Of a stretch of DNA of 14,344 bases, positions 1 to 6,158 are shown piece by piece; the first letter of the stretch is position 1, and each line of letters opens with the position of its first letter. A model generated the notes under the pieces. The model searched no databases. It saw nothing but the letters and a program-made list of their open reading frames with translations, and was not told the DNA's origin. The translations under genes and the position numbers were made by a program. This DNA is from Firmicutes bacterium CAG:238 (lineage in GTDB: Bacteria > Bacillota > Clostridia > Peptostreptococcales > Anaerovoracaceae), in assembly GCA_000435615.1 (NCBI GenBank), contig FR882018.1, positions 2,684 through 17,027 on the forward strand, in the 5' to 3' direction.

Positions 1-21
1 TTTATTTACAACACCCCCCCC

Positions 22-42
22 GCCGCAGGAAGCCCCTGCGGC
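22..42 (+). repeat. perfect 8-bp GC-rich hairpin after a C-tract
   Basis: GCCGCAGG (22-29) is exactly complementary to CCTGCGGC (35-42), with a 5-base AAGCC loop. A run of eight C (14-21) comes immediately before it. No T-run follows, so it is not an intrinsic terminator. It lies about 145 bases upstream of the HUH replication gene. HUH nucleases of the rolling-circle type usually recognise and nick hairpin-containing origins, so this is a candidate part of the double-strand origin; that role is inference from position only. Confidence 0.5.
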
Positions 43-50
43 ATAGCTAT

Positions 51-91
51 CGGCGGAAGGGATTTATCCGGTTCGACTCCGGATCTGCCGG
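51..91 (+). other. tRNA acceptor/T-arm minihelix-like element
   Basis: Seen directly: CGGCGGA (51-57) pairs with TCTGCCG (84-90), 7 bp with one G.U. Inside it, TCCGG (67-71) pairs with CCGGA (79-83), 5 bp, closing a 7-base loop TTCGACT (72-78), which matches the canonical T-loop. The two stems abut at 83/84 exactly as acceptor and T stems stack in a tRNA, and G91 sits at the discriminator position. Only 9 bases (58-66) lie where D arm, anticodon arm and variable loop should be, and no CCA is encoded. This is not a functional tRNA gene. It could be a decayed tRNA, a phage attachment-site remnant, or a structured origin or RNA element near the replication gene. Confidence 0.5.
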
Positions 92-186
92 CCTAAACCT
101 ACTATTATATATATAAGAAAGAAAAAGGCGCTCGGTATGAGCATTCGGCACTTGCTATTCTTATTAACATAACGACGGAGAAGATA

Positions 187-1059
187 ATGGGAAAGTTCGA
201 GAGAATTATCTACAGAGCAGGAAGAACCCTGCTCATAAAGGAAAAAGCAAAAAGGGTAAGAATCAAAGGCGAAAAAAGGATGCCGAAAATGACCATCACC
301 ACAGAGAAGGTATGGGAATATAACCTCAGGATGGCAATCTTTGATTTGACGCTCTTATTAAACGCGAACTTCCGTCCGGGTGACTGGAGCATAAAGCTGA
401 CCTTTGAAAAGGAACTGCCAATTGAAGAAGTAAAAGCTGCAAGAGATAAATTCATGAGAAAGCTCCGTGATTTATGTAAAAAAGAAAACATCACCCTCAA
501 GTGGATACTCGTGCCGCACGTGGCGGGAAAAAAATATCATTTTCACCTAATCTGCAATCAGGAAGTGCCGTATGCACTAATCAAAAAAGCATGGACATCC
601 GGACACGCAATCGAAAAAGCGCGTCTGTGGGATAATCCGAATTACTATCAGCTCGCATTTTATCTGATGCACGAGGCACGCGAACTGCGGGACCTAAAAG
701 CGGAAAGCGAAGAAGAAATCCCATTCACGAAGCGTTACTCGAGCAGCAGAAACCTCATAAAGCCCGTCGGAGACAAAGAAGAGCTCACAAGGTGCGACAT
801 CGAAGCAGAGCCAAAACCAAGAAAAGGCTACATCATCGATGGCGAAGTCCAACGATACGAAAATCTCATAAACGGCTTGCCGTGCAGAGAGTACATACAG
901 GTATCAGTTGAAGAGGTACCGCGCTACAGAAAGAGCAACAGGGTAACCATGGCCACAGGAGAAAGAATGCCATTTACAAAACTTCTCCGCCAGGCTTACG
1001 AGGAAAGCGAAGCCTATAGGGGAATTCAAGAGGATATGTTTGACAGCCTAAGCCTTTAG
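187..1059 (+). CDS. HUH-family rolling-circle replication initiator
   Basis: Predicted 290-residue Rep-type endonuclease that would nick one strand of the origin and become joined to the 5' end through a tyrosine to start rolling-circle replication. Motifs seen in order: motif-1-like WSIKLTF (67-73); the HUH motif YHFHLIC with H118 and H120, the expected metal ligands; and YYQLAFYLMHEA (153-164), where Y159 is the best nucleophile candidate. The later YSSSRNL stretch (about residue 184-190) resembles the SRNL signature I associate with the ORF2/G2P-like replication proteins of Firmicutes phages. The N-terminal 40 residues are very basic. H162 stands where related proteins often have lysine after the tyrosine. 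GGAG at 177-180 lies 6 bases before the ATG. The regulator gene follows after 31 bases. No helicase domain is visible. The HUH assignment is fairly secure; the exact replication mode is inferred. Confidence 0.8.
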   Translation: MGKFERIIYRAGRTLLIKEKAKRVRIKGEKRMPKMTITTEKVWEYNLRMAIFDLTLLLNANFRPGDWSIKLTFEKELPIEEVKAARDKFMRKLRDLCKKENITLKWILVPHVAGKKYHFHLICNQEVPYALIKKAWTSGHAIEKARLWDNPNYYQLAFYLMHEARELRDLKAESEEEIPFTKRYSSSRNLIKPVGDKEELTRCDIEAEPKPRKGYIIDGEVQRYENLINGLPCREYIQVSVEEVPRYRKSNRVTMATGERMPFTKLLRQAYEESEAYRGIQEDMFDSLSL

Positions 1060-1063
1060 GCTG
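1044..1063 (+). promoter_or_regulatory. perfect hairpin spanning the rep stop codon
   Basis: CAGCCTAA (1044-1051) pairs perfectly with TTAGGCTG (1056-1063) around a GCCT loop, and the TAG stop of the replication gene (1057-1059) lies inside the 3' arm. Only ATTT follows, so it is a poor terminator. It sits 27 bases before the start of the regulator gene and could protect the mRNA 3' end or tune re-initiation at that gene. Confidence 0.45.
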
Positions 1064-1090
1064 ATTTACAATGCGATGAAAGGAGAGAAT

Positions 1091-1495
1091 ATGAAGCGAA
1101 ACGATGTAATGCAAGCGTACTATATCCACAGAGAGATTACGATGTGGGAAAACAAGCTAAAACAACTCAGAGAAAACTCAGAAGCAAAAGCATCACCCAC
1201 ATACATCCAAGGCGGGAGGTCCGAGAACATGATATCAGACCCAACCGGCGGATCGGGCACAAGGTACGCGGAAATAGAGGGAATCATTGACGGGCTTCTC
1301 GCAGAAGTCAAAATCGCTGAAAAGAATATCATCATCTACATAAACACCATCACCGATTCTCTTGAGCGGCAGATTGTGTTTTACAGGTGTGTGGAGTATC
1401 TCCCATGGAAAAAGGTAGCACACAAAATCGGTGGCGGAAATACTGCGGACGGTGTGAGAAAAAGATTTGACCGGATGTTTCCGCGAAAAAAATAA
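1091..1495 (+). CDS. ArpU/RinA-like phage transcriptional regulator (sigma-70 region 4-like HTH)
   Basis: A 134-residue protein whose N-terminal half is a helical, charged segment with an internal spacer, and whose C-terminal third (LERQIVFYRCVEYLPWKKVA followed by HKIG and a basic end) matches the helix-turn-helix layout of sigma-70 region 4. Short proteins of this build, encoded just before the terminase of Firmicutes phages, belong to the ArpU/RinA group, which switches on late packaging, head and lysis genes. ATG 1091 is preferred over ATG 1076 because AGGAGA (1081-1086) lies just upstream of 1091 and inside the longer version. A promoter-like region with a direct repeat begins 3 bases after the stop, a plausible target. 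The family call rests on the HTH and position; the regulatory role is inferred. Confidence 0.72.
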   Translation: MKRNDVMQAYYIHREITMWENKLKQLRENSEAKASPTYIQGGRSENMISDPTGGSGTRYAEIEGIIDGLLAEVKIAEKNIIIYINTITDSLERQIVFYRCVEYLPWKKVAHKIGGGNTADGVRKRFDRMFPRKK

Positions 1496-1498
1496 AAG

Positions 1499-1532
1499 TT
1501 GTCCGTTTTGTCCGCTATAGGTGTGCTATTAT
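1499..1532 (+). promoter_or_regulatory. candidate late promoter with TTGTCCG direct repeat
   Basis: TTGTCCG occurs twice (1499-1505 and 1508-1514), nine bases apart, followed by TGCTATTAT (1524-1532), an extended -10 with TATTAT at 1527-1532. No sigma-A -35 box is found at the usual 17-base spacing; the TTGTCC copies are 22 and 13 bases away. A poor -35 replaced by direct repeats is what an activator-dependent promoter looks like, and the gene just upstream encodes a likely late activator. The first downstream gene is the small terminase. Transcription from here would meet the hairpin at 1599-1623 before reaching it. Confidence 0.5.
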
Positions 1533-1598
1533 GGTATTGTGAGAAGTAAGAGATTTTGAAGAGGTTATCCTTTTTTATTAATACACACATGCGAAGAG

Positions 1599-1623
1599 AC
1601 GCTGCCGAAAGGTGGCGTTTTTT
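1599..1623 (+). terminator. intrinsic terminator before the small terminase
   Basis: ACGCTGCC (1599-1606) pairs with GGTGGCGT (1611-1618), 8 bp with two adjacent G.U pairs, closed by a GAAA tetraloop (1607-1610) and followed by a run of six T ending at 1623. This is a classical rho-independent terminator. It could end the replication/regulator transcript, or act as an attenuator that late transcription must read through. Confidence 0.7.
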
Positions 1624-1649
1624 CGTAGAAAATTTTAGCACTTTGGCAC

Positions 1650-1677
1650 CATGCGCATGTGTGCGCGTGCGTGCGCG
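1650..1677. repeat. 28-bp alternating purine-pyrimidine tract with 10-bp palindrome
   Basis: Every base from 1650 to 1677 alternates pyrimidine and purine, mostly CG, TG and CA steps, which favours Z-DNA under negative supercoiling. The tract opens with the perfect palindrome CATGCGCATG (1650-1659) and later carries TGCGCG twice (1662-1667 and 1672-1677). It lies in the non-coding gap, ending 20 bases before the small-terminase ribosome binding site. This is also where cos or terminase-binding sites are often found. Its function is unknown. Confidence 0.55.
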
Positions 1678-1710
1678 ATACATTATATCCCCAAAAGAAA
1701 GGAGGGTGTC

Positions 1711-2130
1711 TTGGGAAAGTACGAAGAAAAAGTCTTGCCGAGGCTTGAGGAAATAGGAATATGGGCAAAGGAAGGATGGACAGAAAAAGAGATTGCAGAC
1801 GAGTTGAAGATTTCCTATTCCGGATTTAGGAACTATAAAAAACAGCACTTAGAGCTCGAGGGTGTCTTGACAGAGAACAAGAAGATTGCAGATAACGCTG
1901 CCAAAGGTGCGCTGTTCCAAAAAGTAGTCGGACAGTCCTACGTCAAAGAGATTAAAGAGCGTAACGAAGACGGAAAACTGGTCACAGTAAGAAAAGAAAC
2001 CGTTGTGATTCCTCCGGACACGCAGGCGGCAAAGTTCTGGCTGGCGAACCGCGACCCGGAAAACTGGAAAAACCGAGAAACAAAAGACATCAATGCTCAT
2101 GTTGATGCGAACATTGAGGACTTCATATGA
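1711..2130 (+). CDS. terS: terminase small subunit
   Basis: A 139-residue protein with a homeodomain-like helix-turn-helix near the N-terminus (WTEKEIADELKISYSGFRNY), a helical middle, and a C-terminal part with VIPPDTQAAKFWLANRDPENW, a segment I recognise from small terminases of Firmicutes phages. The small subunit binds phage DNA at the packaging start and hands it to the large subunit. The start is TTG at 1711, because AAAGGAGGG (1698-1706) lies just upstream; the in-frame ATG at 1651 would read through the alternating tract and this ribosome binding site. Its stop overlaps the large-subunit start as ATGA, so the two are probably translationally coupled. Confidence 0.82.
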   Translation: MGKYEEKVLPRLEEIGIWAKEGWTEKEIADELKISYSGFRNYKKQHLELEGVLTENKKIADNAAKGALFQKVVGQSYVKEIKERNEDGKLVTVRKETVVIPPDTQAAKFWLANRDPENWKNRETKDINAHVDANIEDFI

Positions 2131-3962
2131 ACTTCACAGCTGAGTTTTTAATTGACAAAAGAAAAAGTCTGTGGGAAGAAAAACAAGACATTGAAGAGGA
2201 TTACCGATACCGGATAGCAGCGGCGAAAGAGATCCTAAAAGAACCGGAGCTCTTAGGCGATATCAAAAGACACCCCGAGAAGCTCATCGAACTTGAATTT
2301 GTAATCGTTGATAAGAAAAAGGCGGTCGTACCGTTCTTTTTAAACGATGTGCAAAGAGACTTTATCAAGAGGCTGAATAGAGCTATAGAAGAATTTGAAG
2401 AGGGAAAACGAAACGAAATCGGTTTCCTCATTCTGAAGGGCAGGCAGCAGGGATTCACAAGCCTCATCACTGCCTATCAACTCACGGCATCAATTCTGCA
2501 CAAGAACTTTGAAGGGTTTACACTGGCAGATGACGAGTCGAACGCCCAGACAATCTTCGAAAACAAAGCGAAATACCCGCACAGTCAGCTGCCCCCGATG
2601 CTAAAACCAACCGAAAAGTTCAACAATCGAAAAGAACTGAGGTTTAGCAGGATTAACAGCGCATGGGCAGTAGCAACTGCGACGAAAAACGTCGGACGAT
2701 CGAGAACGATAAACTTCTTCCACGGGTCAGAAGCCGCCTTTTGGCAGATACCGATGGGGCAGATGCAGGCGGCGATGAAGCCCGCACTCACGCCGGACTG
2801 CATCGCCATATACGAGACAACCGCAAACGGATTTAACGACTTTAAAGAAATGTGGGATTCCGGGACGTACATCAAATGTTTTTACGAATGGTGGAAAACC
2901 AAAGAATACCGTCATAGCTTCGAAAACGAAGAAAAAGAAAAAGAGTTTGATGAGATCATAAAAAACGGCAAAGACTGGATTTCTGACCGCCTGCGATGGC
3001 TCAAAGAAATAGGGCTAAAAAAGGAGCAGCTGTACTGGTACTACAATACTTACCAAGGCATGGCGGATAAAGAGAAAATCAAACAGGAATACCCTTGCAC
3101 GCCGGAGGAAGCCTTCTTGATGTCAGGAAGACCGGTGTTTAACATCGAAAACATCATAAAACGCATTGCACATCTCCGTGAGAAGTACAAAGAAAAGCCG
3201 TACAAGGAAGGCTACTTCAAATTTGAGTGGGAAAATCCAAAGAACGAGGACAAAATCATTAATTCCAGCATCAAGTTTATCGAATCGTCAGAAAAAAACT
3301 GGATAAGGATTTACGAAGAACCGGAAGAGGGCACACCTTACGTGCTCGGAGGAGATACCAAAGGCGAGGGAAGCGACTTCTATACCGGGACCGTCATAAA
3401 CAACATCACCGGAAACCGGGTTGCGACATTTCATAAGAATTTAAGTATATCAAACCCATACACGCACCAGATGTATTGTATGGGCTATTACTTTAACCGC
3501 GCACTAATCGGCATCGAAATCAACTTCAACACCGGGCCAACCGAAGAACTTCAGCGTCTGAATTATCCGCGGCAGTTCGTAAGAAGAAAATTCGACGAAT
3601 ACACAAAGAAGATAGAGCCCCGTTACGGCTGGAAAACAGACGGAACATCTCGGCCGCTCATCATCGACCGGTATGCAACACTTCTTTTTGAGCATTTGGA
3701 GTTGATAAATGACATACCAACGCTTGAAGAGGCAATGACATTCATCTACGACGAAAAAGGCCGACCAGATGCAATGGCTGGCAAGCACGACGACCTTCTT
3801 TTTTCAGACATGATTGCTGAGCAAATCAGAGAGCAGCAGTCGCGCAAAAACGAAAAAGACGTCAAGAAGATGAAATACACAAAAGAAATGTGGGAGGACT
3901 ACCGAAACGCAAGTCCTGCTGAGAGAAAGCGCATTGTTGAAGTATGGGGAGAACCAAACTAA
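2127..3962 (+). CDS. terL: terminase large subunit (packaging ATPase/nuclease)
   Basis: A 611-residue motor protein that pumps DNA into the prohead and cuts it. The ATPase half shows a deviant Walker A, KGRQQGFTS (104-112), a Walker B region INFFHGSEAAFW with probable catalytic E202, and the coupling motif YETTANG (229-235). The bridge has the YPCTPEEAF segment (282-290) common in this terminase type. The RNase H-like nuclease half shows its three acidic positions: D410 in LGGDTKGEGSDF, E464 in IGIEINFN, and D555/D556 in HDDLLFSD. All key residues are present and the length is normal, so the enzyme looks intact. The ATG overlaps the terS stop by four bases. Whether it cuts at cos or by headful cannot be read from the sequence. 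Confidence 0.93.
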   Translation: MNFTAEFLIDKRKSLWEEKQDIEEDYRYRIAAAKEILKEPELLGDIKRHPEKLIELEFVIVDKKKAVVPFFLNDVQRDFIKRLNRAIEEFEEGKRNEIGFLILKGRQQGFTSLITAYQLTASILHKNFEGFTLADDESNAQTIFENKAKYPHSQLPPMLKPTEKFNNRKELRFSRINSAWAVATATKNVGRSRTINFFHGSEAAFWQIPMGQMQAAMKPALTPDCIAIYETTANGFNDFKEMWDSGTYIKCFYEWWKTKEYRHSFENEEKEKEFDEIIKNGKDWISDRLRWLKEIGLKKEQLYWYYNTYQGMADKEKIKQEYPCTPEEAFLMSGRPVFNIENIIKRIAHLREKYKEKPYKEGYFKFEWENPKNEDKIINSSIKFIESSEKNWIRIYEEPEEGTPYVLGGDTKGEGSDFYTGTVINNITGNRVATFHKNLSISNPYTHQMYCMGYYFNRALIGIEINFNTGPTEELQRLNYPRQFVRRKFDEYTKKIEPRYGWKTDGTSRPLIIDRYATLLFEHLELINDIPTLEEAMTFIYDEKGRPDAMAGKHDDLLFSDMIAEQIREQQSRKNEKDVKKMKYTKEMWEDYRNASPAERKRIVEVWGEPN

Positions 3963-3971
3963 GGAGGAAAA

Positions 3972-5927
3972 ATGAGCAAGTTATCACTGTGGCAGGAACG
4001 CCACGACAGAGCAAAGAGCGAGTTTGAGGACATCAAACGTCAAATGATCAAGAACCACAGGCAGTACAACGGAACGCTTCAACCCGAAAGAGGTGCAGAA
4101 GTAACCTGCATATATAATTTCACGAAAGAGCTGATAGAGTCGGCAATCGACCCTTCGCTACCGTACCCAAAAGTTGATCCGGTAGTAAAGACCGAAGAGA
4201 ACGTTCTTCTTGCGCGAAAAATTGAGGCGATGATTGTGGGCGAAATAAAGCGTCTGAATCTCGAGCCTTTTAACGACCTTGATGAGCGAATCACAAAGTC
4301 GATGGGCGGCGATGTAGTGCTGATCGAATGGAATACGCGAATCAAGACGCACAGCACTGTTGGCGATATCGACATCCGGCAAATCAAACCTACAAGATTC
4401 ATACCGCAAGACGGCGTTTTTGATGTTGAGCGAATGGACTACTACTTCTTGGAGTTCGAAGACACGAAGGAAAACATTCGGAAAATATACGGAATCGATG
4501 TTGATGATGAAACAACAGACCCCGAAGATGTCGAAAGCAGGTCTGACGATATCGTGACACAGAAATGGGCAATCTTCAGAAACAGTGAAGGCAGCATAGG
4601 CGCATTCTCTTGGGTAGGGGACAAAGTCCTTGTCGACAATGAAAAATTCCAGCAGCGTTCCGAAAAGGTGTGTATAAACTGCGGGCTTCCAAAGCCGGCG
4701 GGAGAAAATAAGTGCTCTTGCGGAAACCGCCGCTGGAAAACGCACAGCCTCGACTTCGAAGAACTGACAGAAGATATCTTAGATGAAGAGGGAAACATCC
4801 TCGTTCCGGCAATGCAGACCGCCCGGGACGAACTCGGAAACCTCAAGTACCGGGAAGAAGAGATACCCGTGGAAGAGATGAATCCTCTGACAGGTCAGAT
4901 GGAGCAGCAGTACGAGCAGATTTTTGACGAGAAGATGAACCCGATCGGTGACCGCCCGATGACAGAGATTGTCGAAACTGCTTACGAAGAACCGACGAGA
5001 ATCCCGTACTATGTTCCGAAGAACTACCCGATAGCAATCCGAAAGAACGTATCACAGCAAGACGCTGTGTTTGGAGAGTCCGATGCCGAAATGATCTTTG
5101 AAATGCAGGACAAGGCGAACAAAATCGCCACACGCCTAATCCAAAAAGCCTTCAACGGCGGAAGAATTCTCACAAAAATGAAAAAGAGCGACTTCAACTT
5201 CGACAATGACCTGCAGGTAATTGAGATTGAAGCAATGGACGAGCTTGCGGCAATCAAAAGTGTTGATTTGACATTCGACACTTCTTCGGAAATGTCGCTC
5301 ATCAATCAGCTTTACTTCTGGGCAAAATCTCTTCTTGGAATCAACGATTCTTCACAAGGAAAACAAGACACAACAGCAACTTCCGGCCGCGCAAAAGAAG
5401 CGCAGATATCAAGAGCACAAGCCCGGCAAGCTTCCAAAGTGACTATGAAGAACAACTTCTATCAGCAGATTTACCGTCTGATCTTCGAGTTTGCACTGGC
5501 ATACATGGATGAGCCGAGAAATTACCCGTCAAAAACAGATGCAGGTGAAGAGGAAGATGTTATTTTCAACCGGTATGAATTTTTAAAGCAAGACCAGTTC
5601 GGTAACTGGTACTATAACGACCAGTTCATCATAACAACCGATGCCGCGGGAAGTTCGGCGGAAAACCGGCAGTACAATCTGGAACTCATGCTTGCTGACT
5701 ACAATGCCGGGCTGTACGGAGACCCGAAGGACCCGGAAACTATTCTGACATTCTGGAAAGACAGAGAATCCATGAACTACCCGAACGCAAAGCGTCAAGT
5801 AGCACGCTGGCAGGAAAAAGTGGACGAACTTAAAGAGGAACAAGAGTTAATGCAGGACCTAATGCAGCCGCCGGGAGCAGTTCCGGAGCAGGAAGGAGTA
5901 GGCGATGAAATGCAAATGCAAATGTGA
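3972..5927 (+). CDS. portal protein with inserted zinc ribbon
   Basis: A 651-residue portal, the dodecameric ring through which DNA enters and leaves the head. Recognisable parts are a helical N-terminus, the segment IFEMQDKANKIATRLIQKAF (375-394), and the stem/crown-like stretch around residues 440-515 containing TTATSGRAKEAQ and FEFALAYMDEPR, typical of portals of Firmicutes phages. Unusual is an insert at about 230-340: C234-x2-C237-x10-C248-x-C250, a zinc-ribbon-like cluster, followed by a very acidic 80-residue stretch. The C-terminus is Q/M-rich, ending in MQMQM. AAGGAGG at 3961-3967 precedes the ATG. The last 23 bases overlap the next gene. The size, at the larger end for a portal, fits a short-tailed phage. 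The portal call is firm; zinc binding is inferred from cysteine spacing. Confidence 0.88.
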   Translation: MSKLSLWQERHDRAKSEFEDIKRQMIKNHRQYNGTLQPERGAEVTCIYNFTKELIESAIDPSLPYPKVDPVVKTEENVLLARKIEAMIVGEIKRLNLEPFNDLDERITKSMGGDVVLIEWNTRIKTHSTVGDIDIRQIKPTRFIPQDGVFDVERMDYYFLEFEDTKENIRKIYGIDVDDETTDPEDVESRSDDIVTQKWAIFRNSEGSIGAFSWVGDKVLVDNEKFQQRSEKVCINCGLPKPAGENKCSCGNRRWKTHSLDFEELTEDILDEEGNILVPAMQTARDELGNLKYREEEIPVEEMNPLTGQMEQQYEQIFDEKMNPIGDRPMTEIVETAYEEPTRIPYYVPKNYPIAIRKNVSQQDAVFGESDAEMIFEMQDKANKIATRLIQKAFNGGRILTKMKKSDFNFDNDLQVIEIEAMDELAAIKSVDLTFDTSSEMSLINQLYFWAKSLLGINDSSQGKQDTTATSGRAKEAQISRAQARQASKVTMKNNFYQQIYRLIFEFALAYMDEPRNYPSKTDAGEEEDVIFNRYEFLKQDQFGNWYYNDQFIITTDAAGSSAENRQYNLELMLADYNAGLYGDPKDPETILTFWKDRESMNYPNAKRQVARWQEKVDELKEEQELMQDLMQPPGAVPEQEGVGDEMQMQM

Positions 5928-6093
5928 AGCCAAGGTAAGGCGAGGCGAGCCGATTGAAGAAGGAGGAAAGGCTTATTGGCAACAAATCTTCTTTTGCGAT
6001 AACCCGCAGTGCCCAAACTACAAAAAAGATATTGGACTTCGGAAGGTAAATATTTTTGACGAAACAGACATCATTGAGGAATCCTCCTTATGA
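5905..6093 (+). CDS. small zinc-ribbon protein overlapping the portal end
   Basis: A 62-residue protein with a cysteine-rich start (C3, C5, C7) and a second pair in FFCDNPQCPNY (C31, C36), the pattern of a small zinc ribbon. No other domain or membrane segment is visible. The start is supported by GGAAGGAG (5891-5898) six bases upstream, although it lies inside the portal gene; the 23-base overlap is read in another frame. Its place between portal and scaffold suggests a head-assembly accessory or a phage-encoded zinc-binding regulator. I do not know a tested function. The gene looks real because of the ribosome binding site and the protein-like cysteine pattern. Confidence 0.68.
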   Translation: MKCKCKCEAKVRRGEPIEEGGKAYWQQIFFCDNPQCPNYKKDIGLRKVNIFDETDIIEESSL

Positions 6094-6104
6094 TATATGC
6101 TTGC

Positions 6105-6134
6105 GCCGGGCAAGGATAAAACCCGGCAATTTTT
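6105..6134 (+). terminator. weak terminator-like hairpin within the head operon
   Basis: GCCGGG (6105-6110) pairs with CCCGGC (6122-6127) across an 11-base loop, followed by AATTTTT (6128-6134). The large loop and short T-run make it a weak terminator at best. It sits in the 65-base gap between the zinc-ribbon gene and the scaffold, just before the scaffold ribosome binding site, so it could lower read-through, stabilise the downstream mRNA or be a processing site. Confidence 0.42.
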
Positions 6135-6158
6135 ATTTCAAAGAAAGGAAAAAACAAG

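Noticed and set aside
39..91. A full tRNA gene ending at 91
   Set aside because: The best acceptor partner (51-57) leaves only 9 bases before the T-arm. The alternative partner (39-45) has a mismatch and leaves about 21 bases. Neither leaves room for an anticodon arm.
1..96. Frame 1 is open from the window edge to a TAA at 94-96, possibly the end of an upstream gene
   Set aside because: 31 open codons are expected often by chance in GC-rich DNA, the translation looks unlike a protein C-terminus I recognise, and the stretch is explained by hairpin and minihelix structure. The sequence before the window would settle it.
94..170. Promoter for the replication gene in the TATATATA stretch
   Set aside because: A -10-like sequence can be drawn in several registers, but no -35 match at proper spacing was found, so no position can be defended.
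1556..1756. 66-codon open frame across the gap before terS
   Set aside because: It starts at TTG without a ribosome binding site, runs through the terminator and the alternating tract, and overlaps the terS start.
4158..4745. 195-codon minus-strand open frame under the portal gene
   Set aside because: It lies opposite a well-supported portal, has no recognisable domain, and no minus-strand gene is supported elsewhere in the window.
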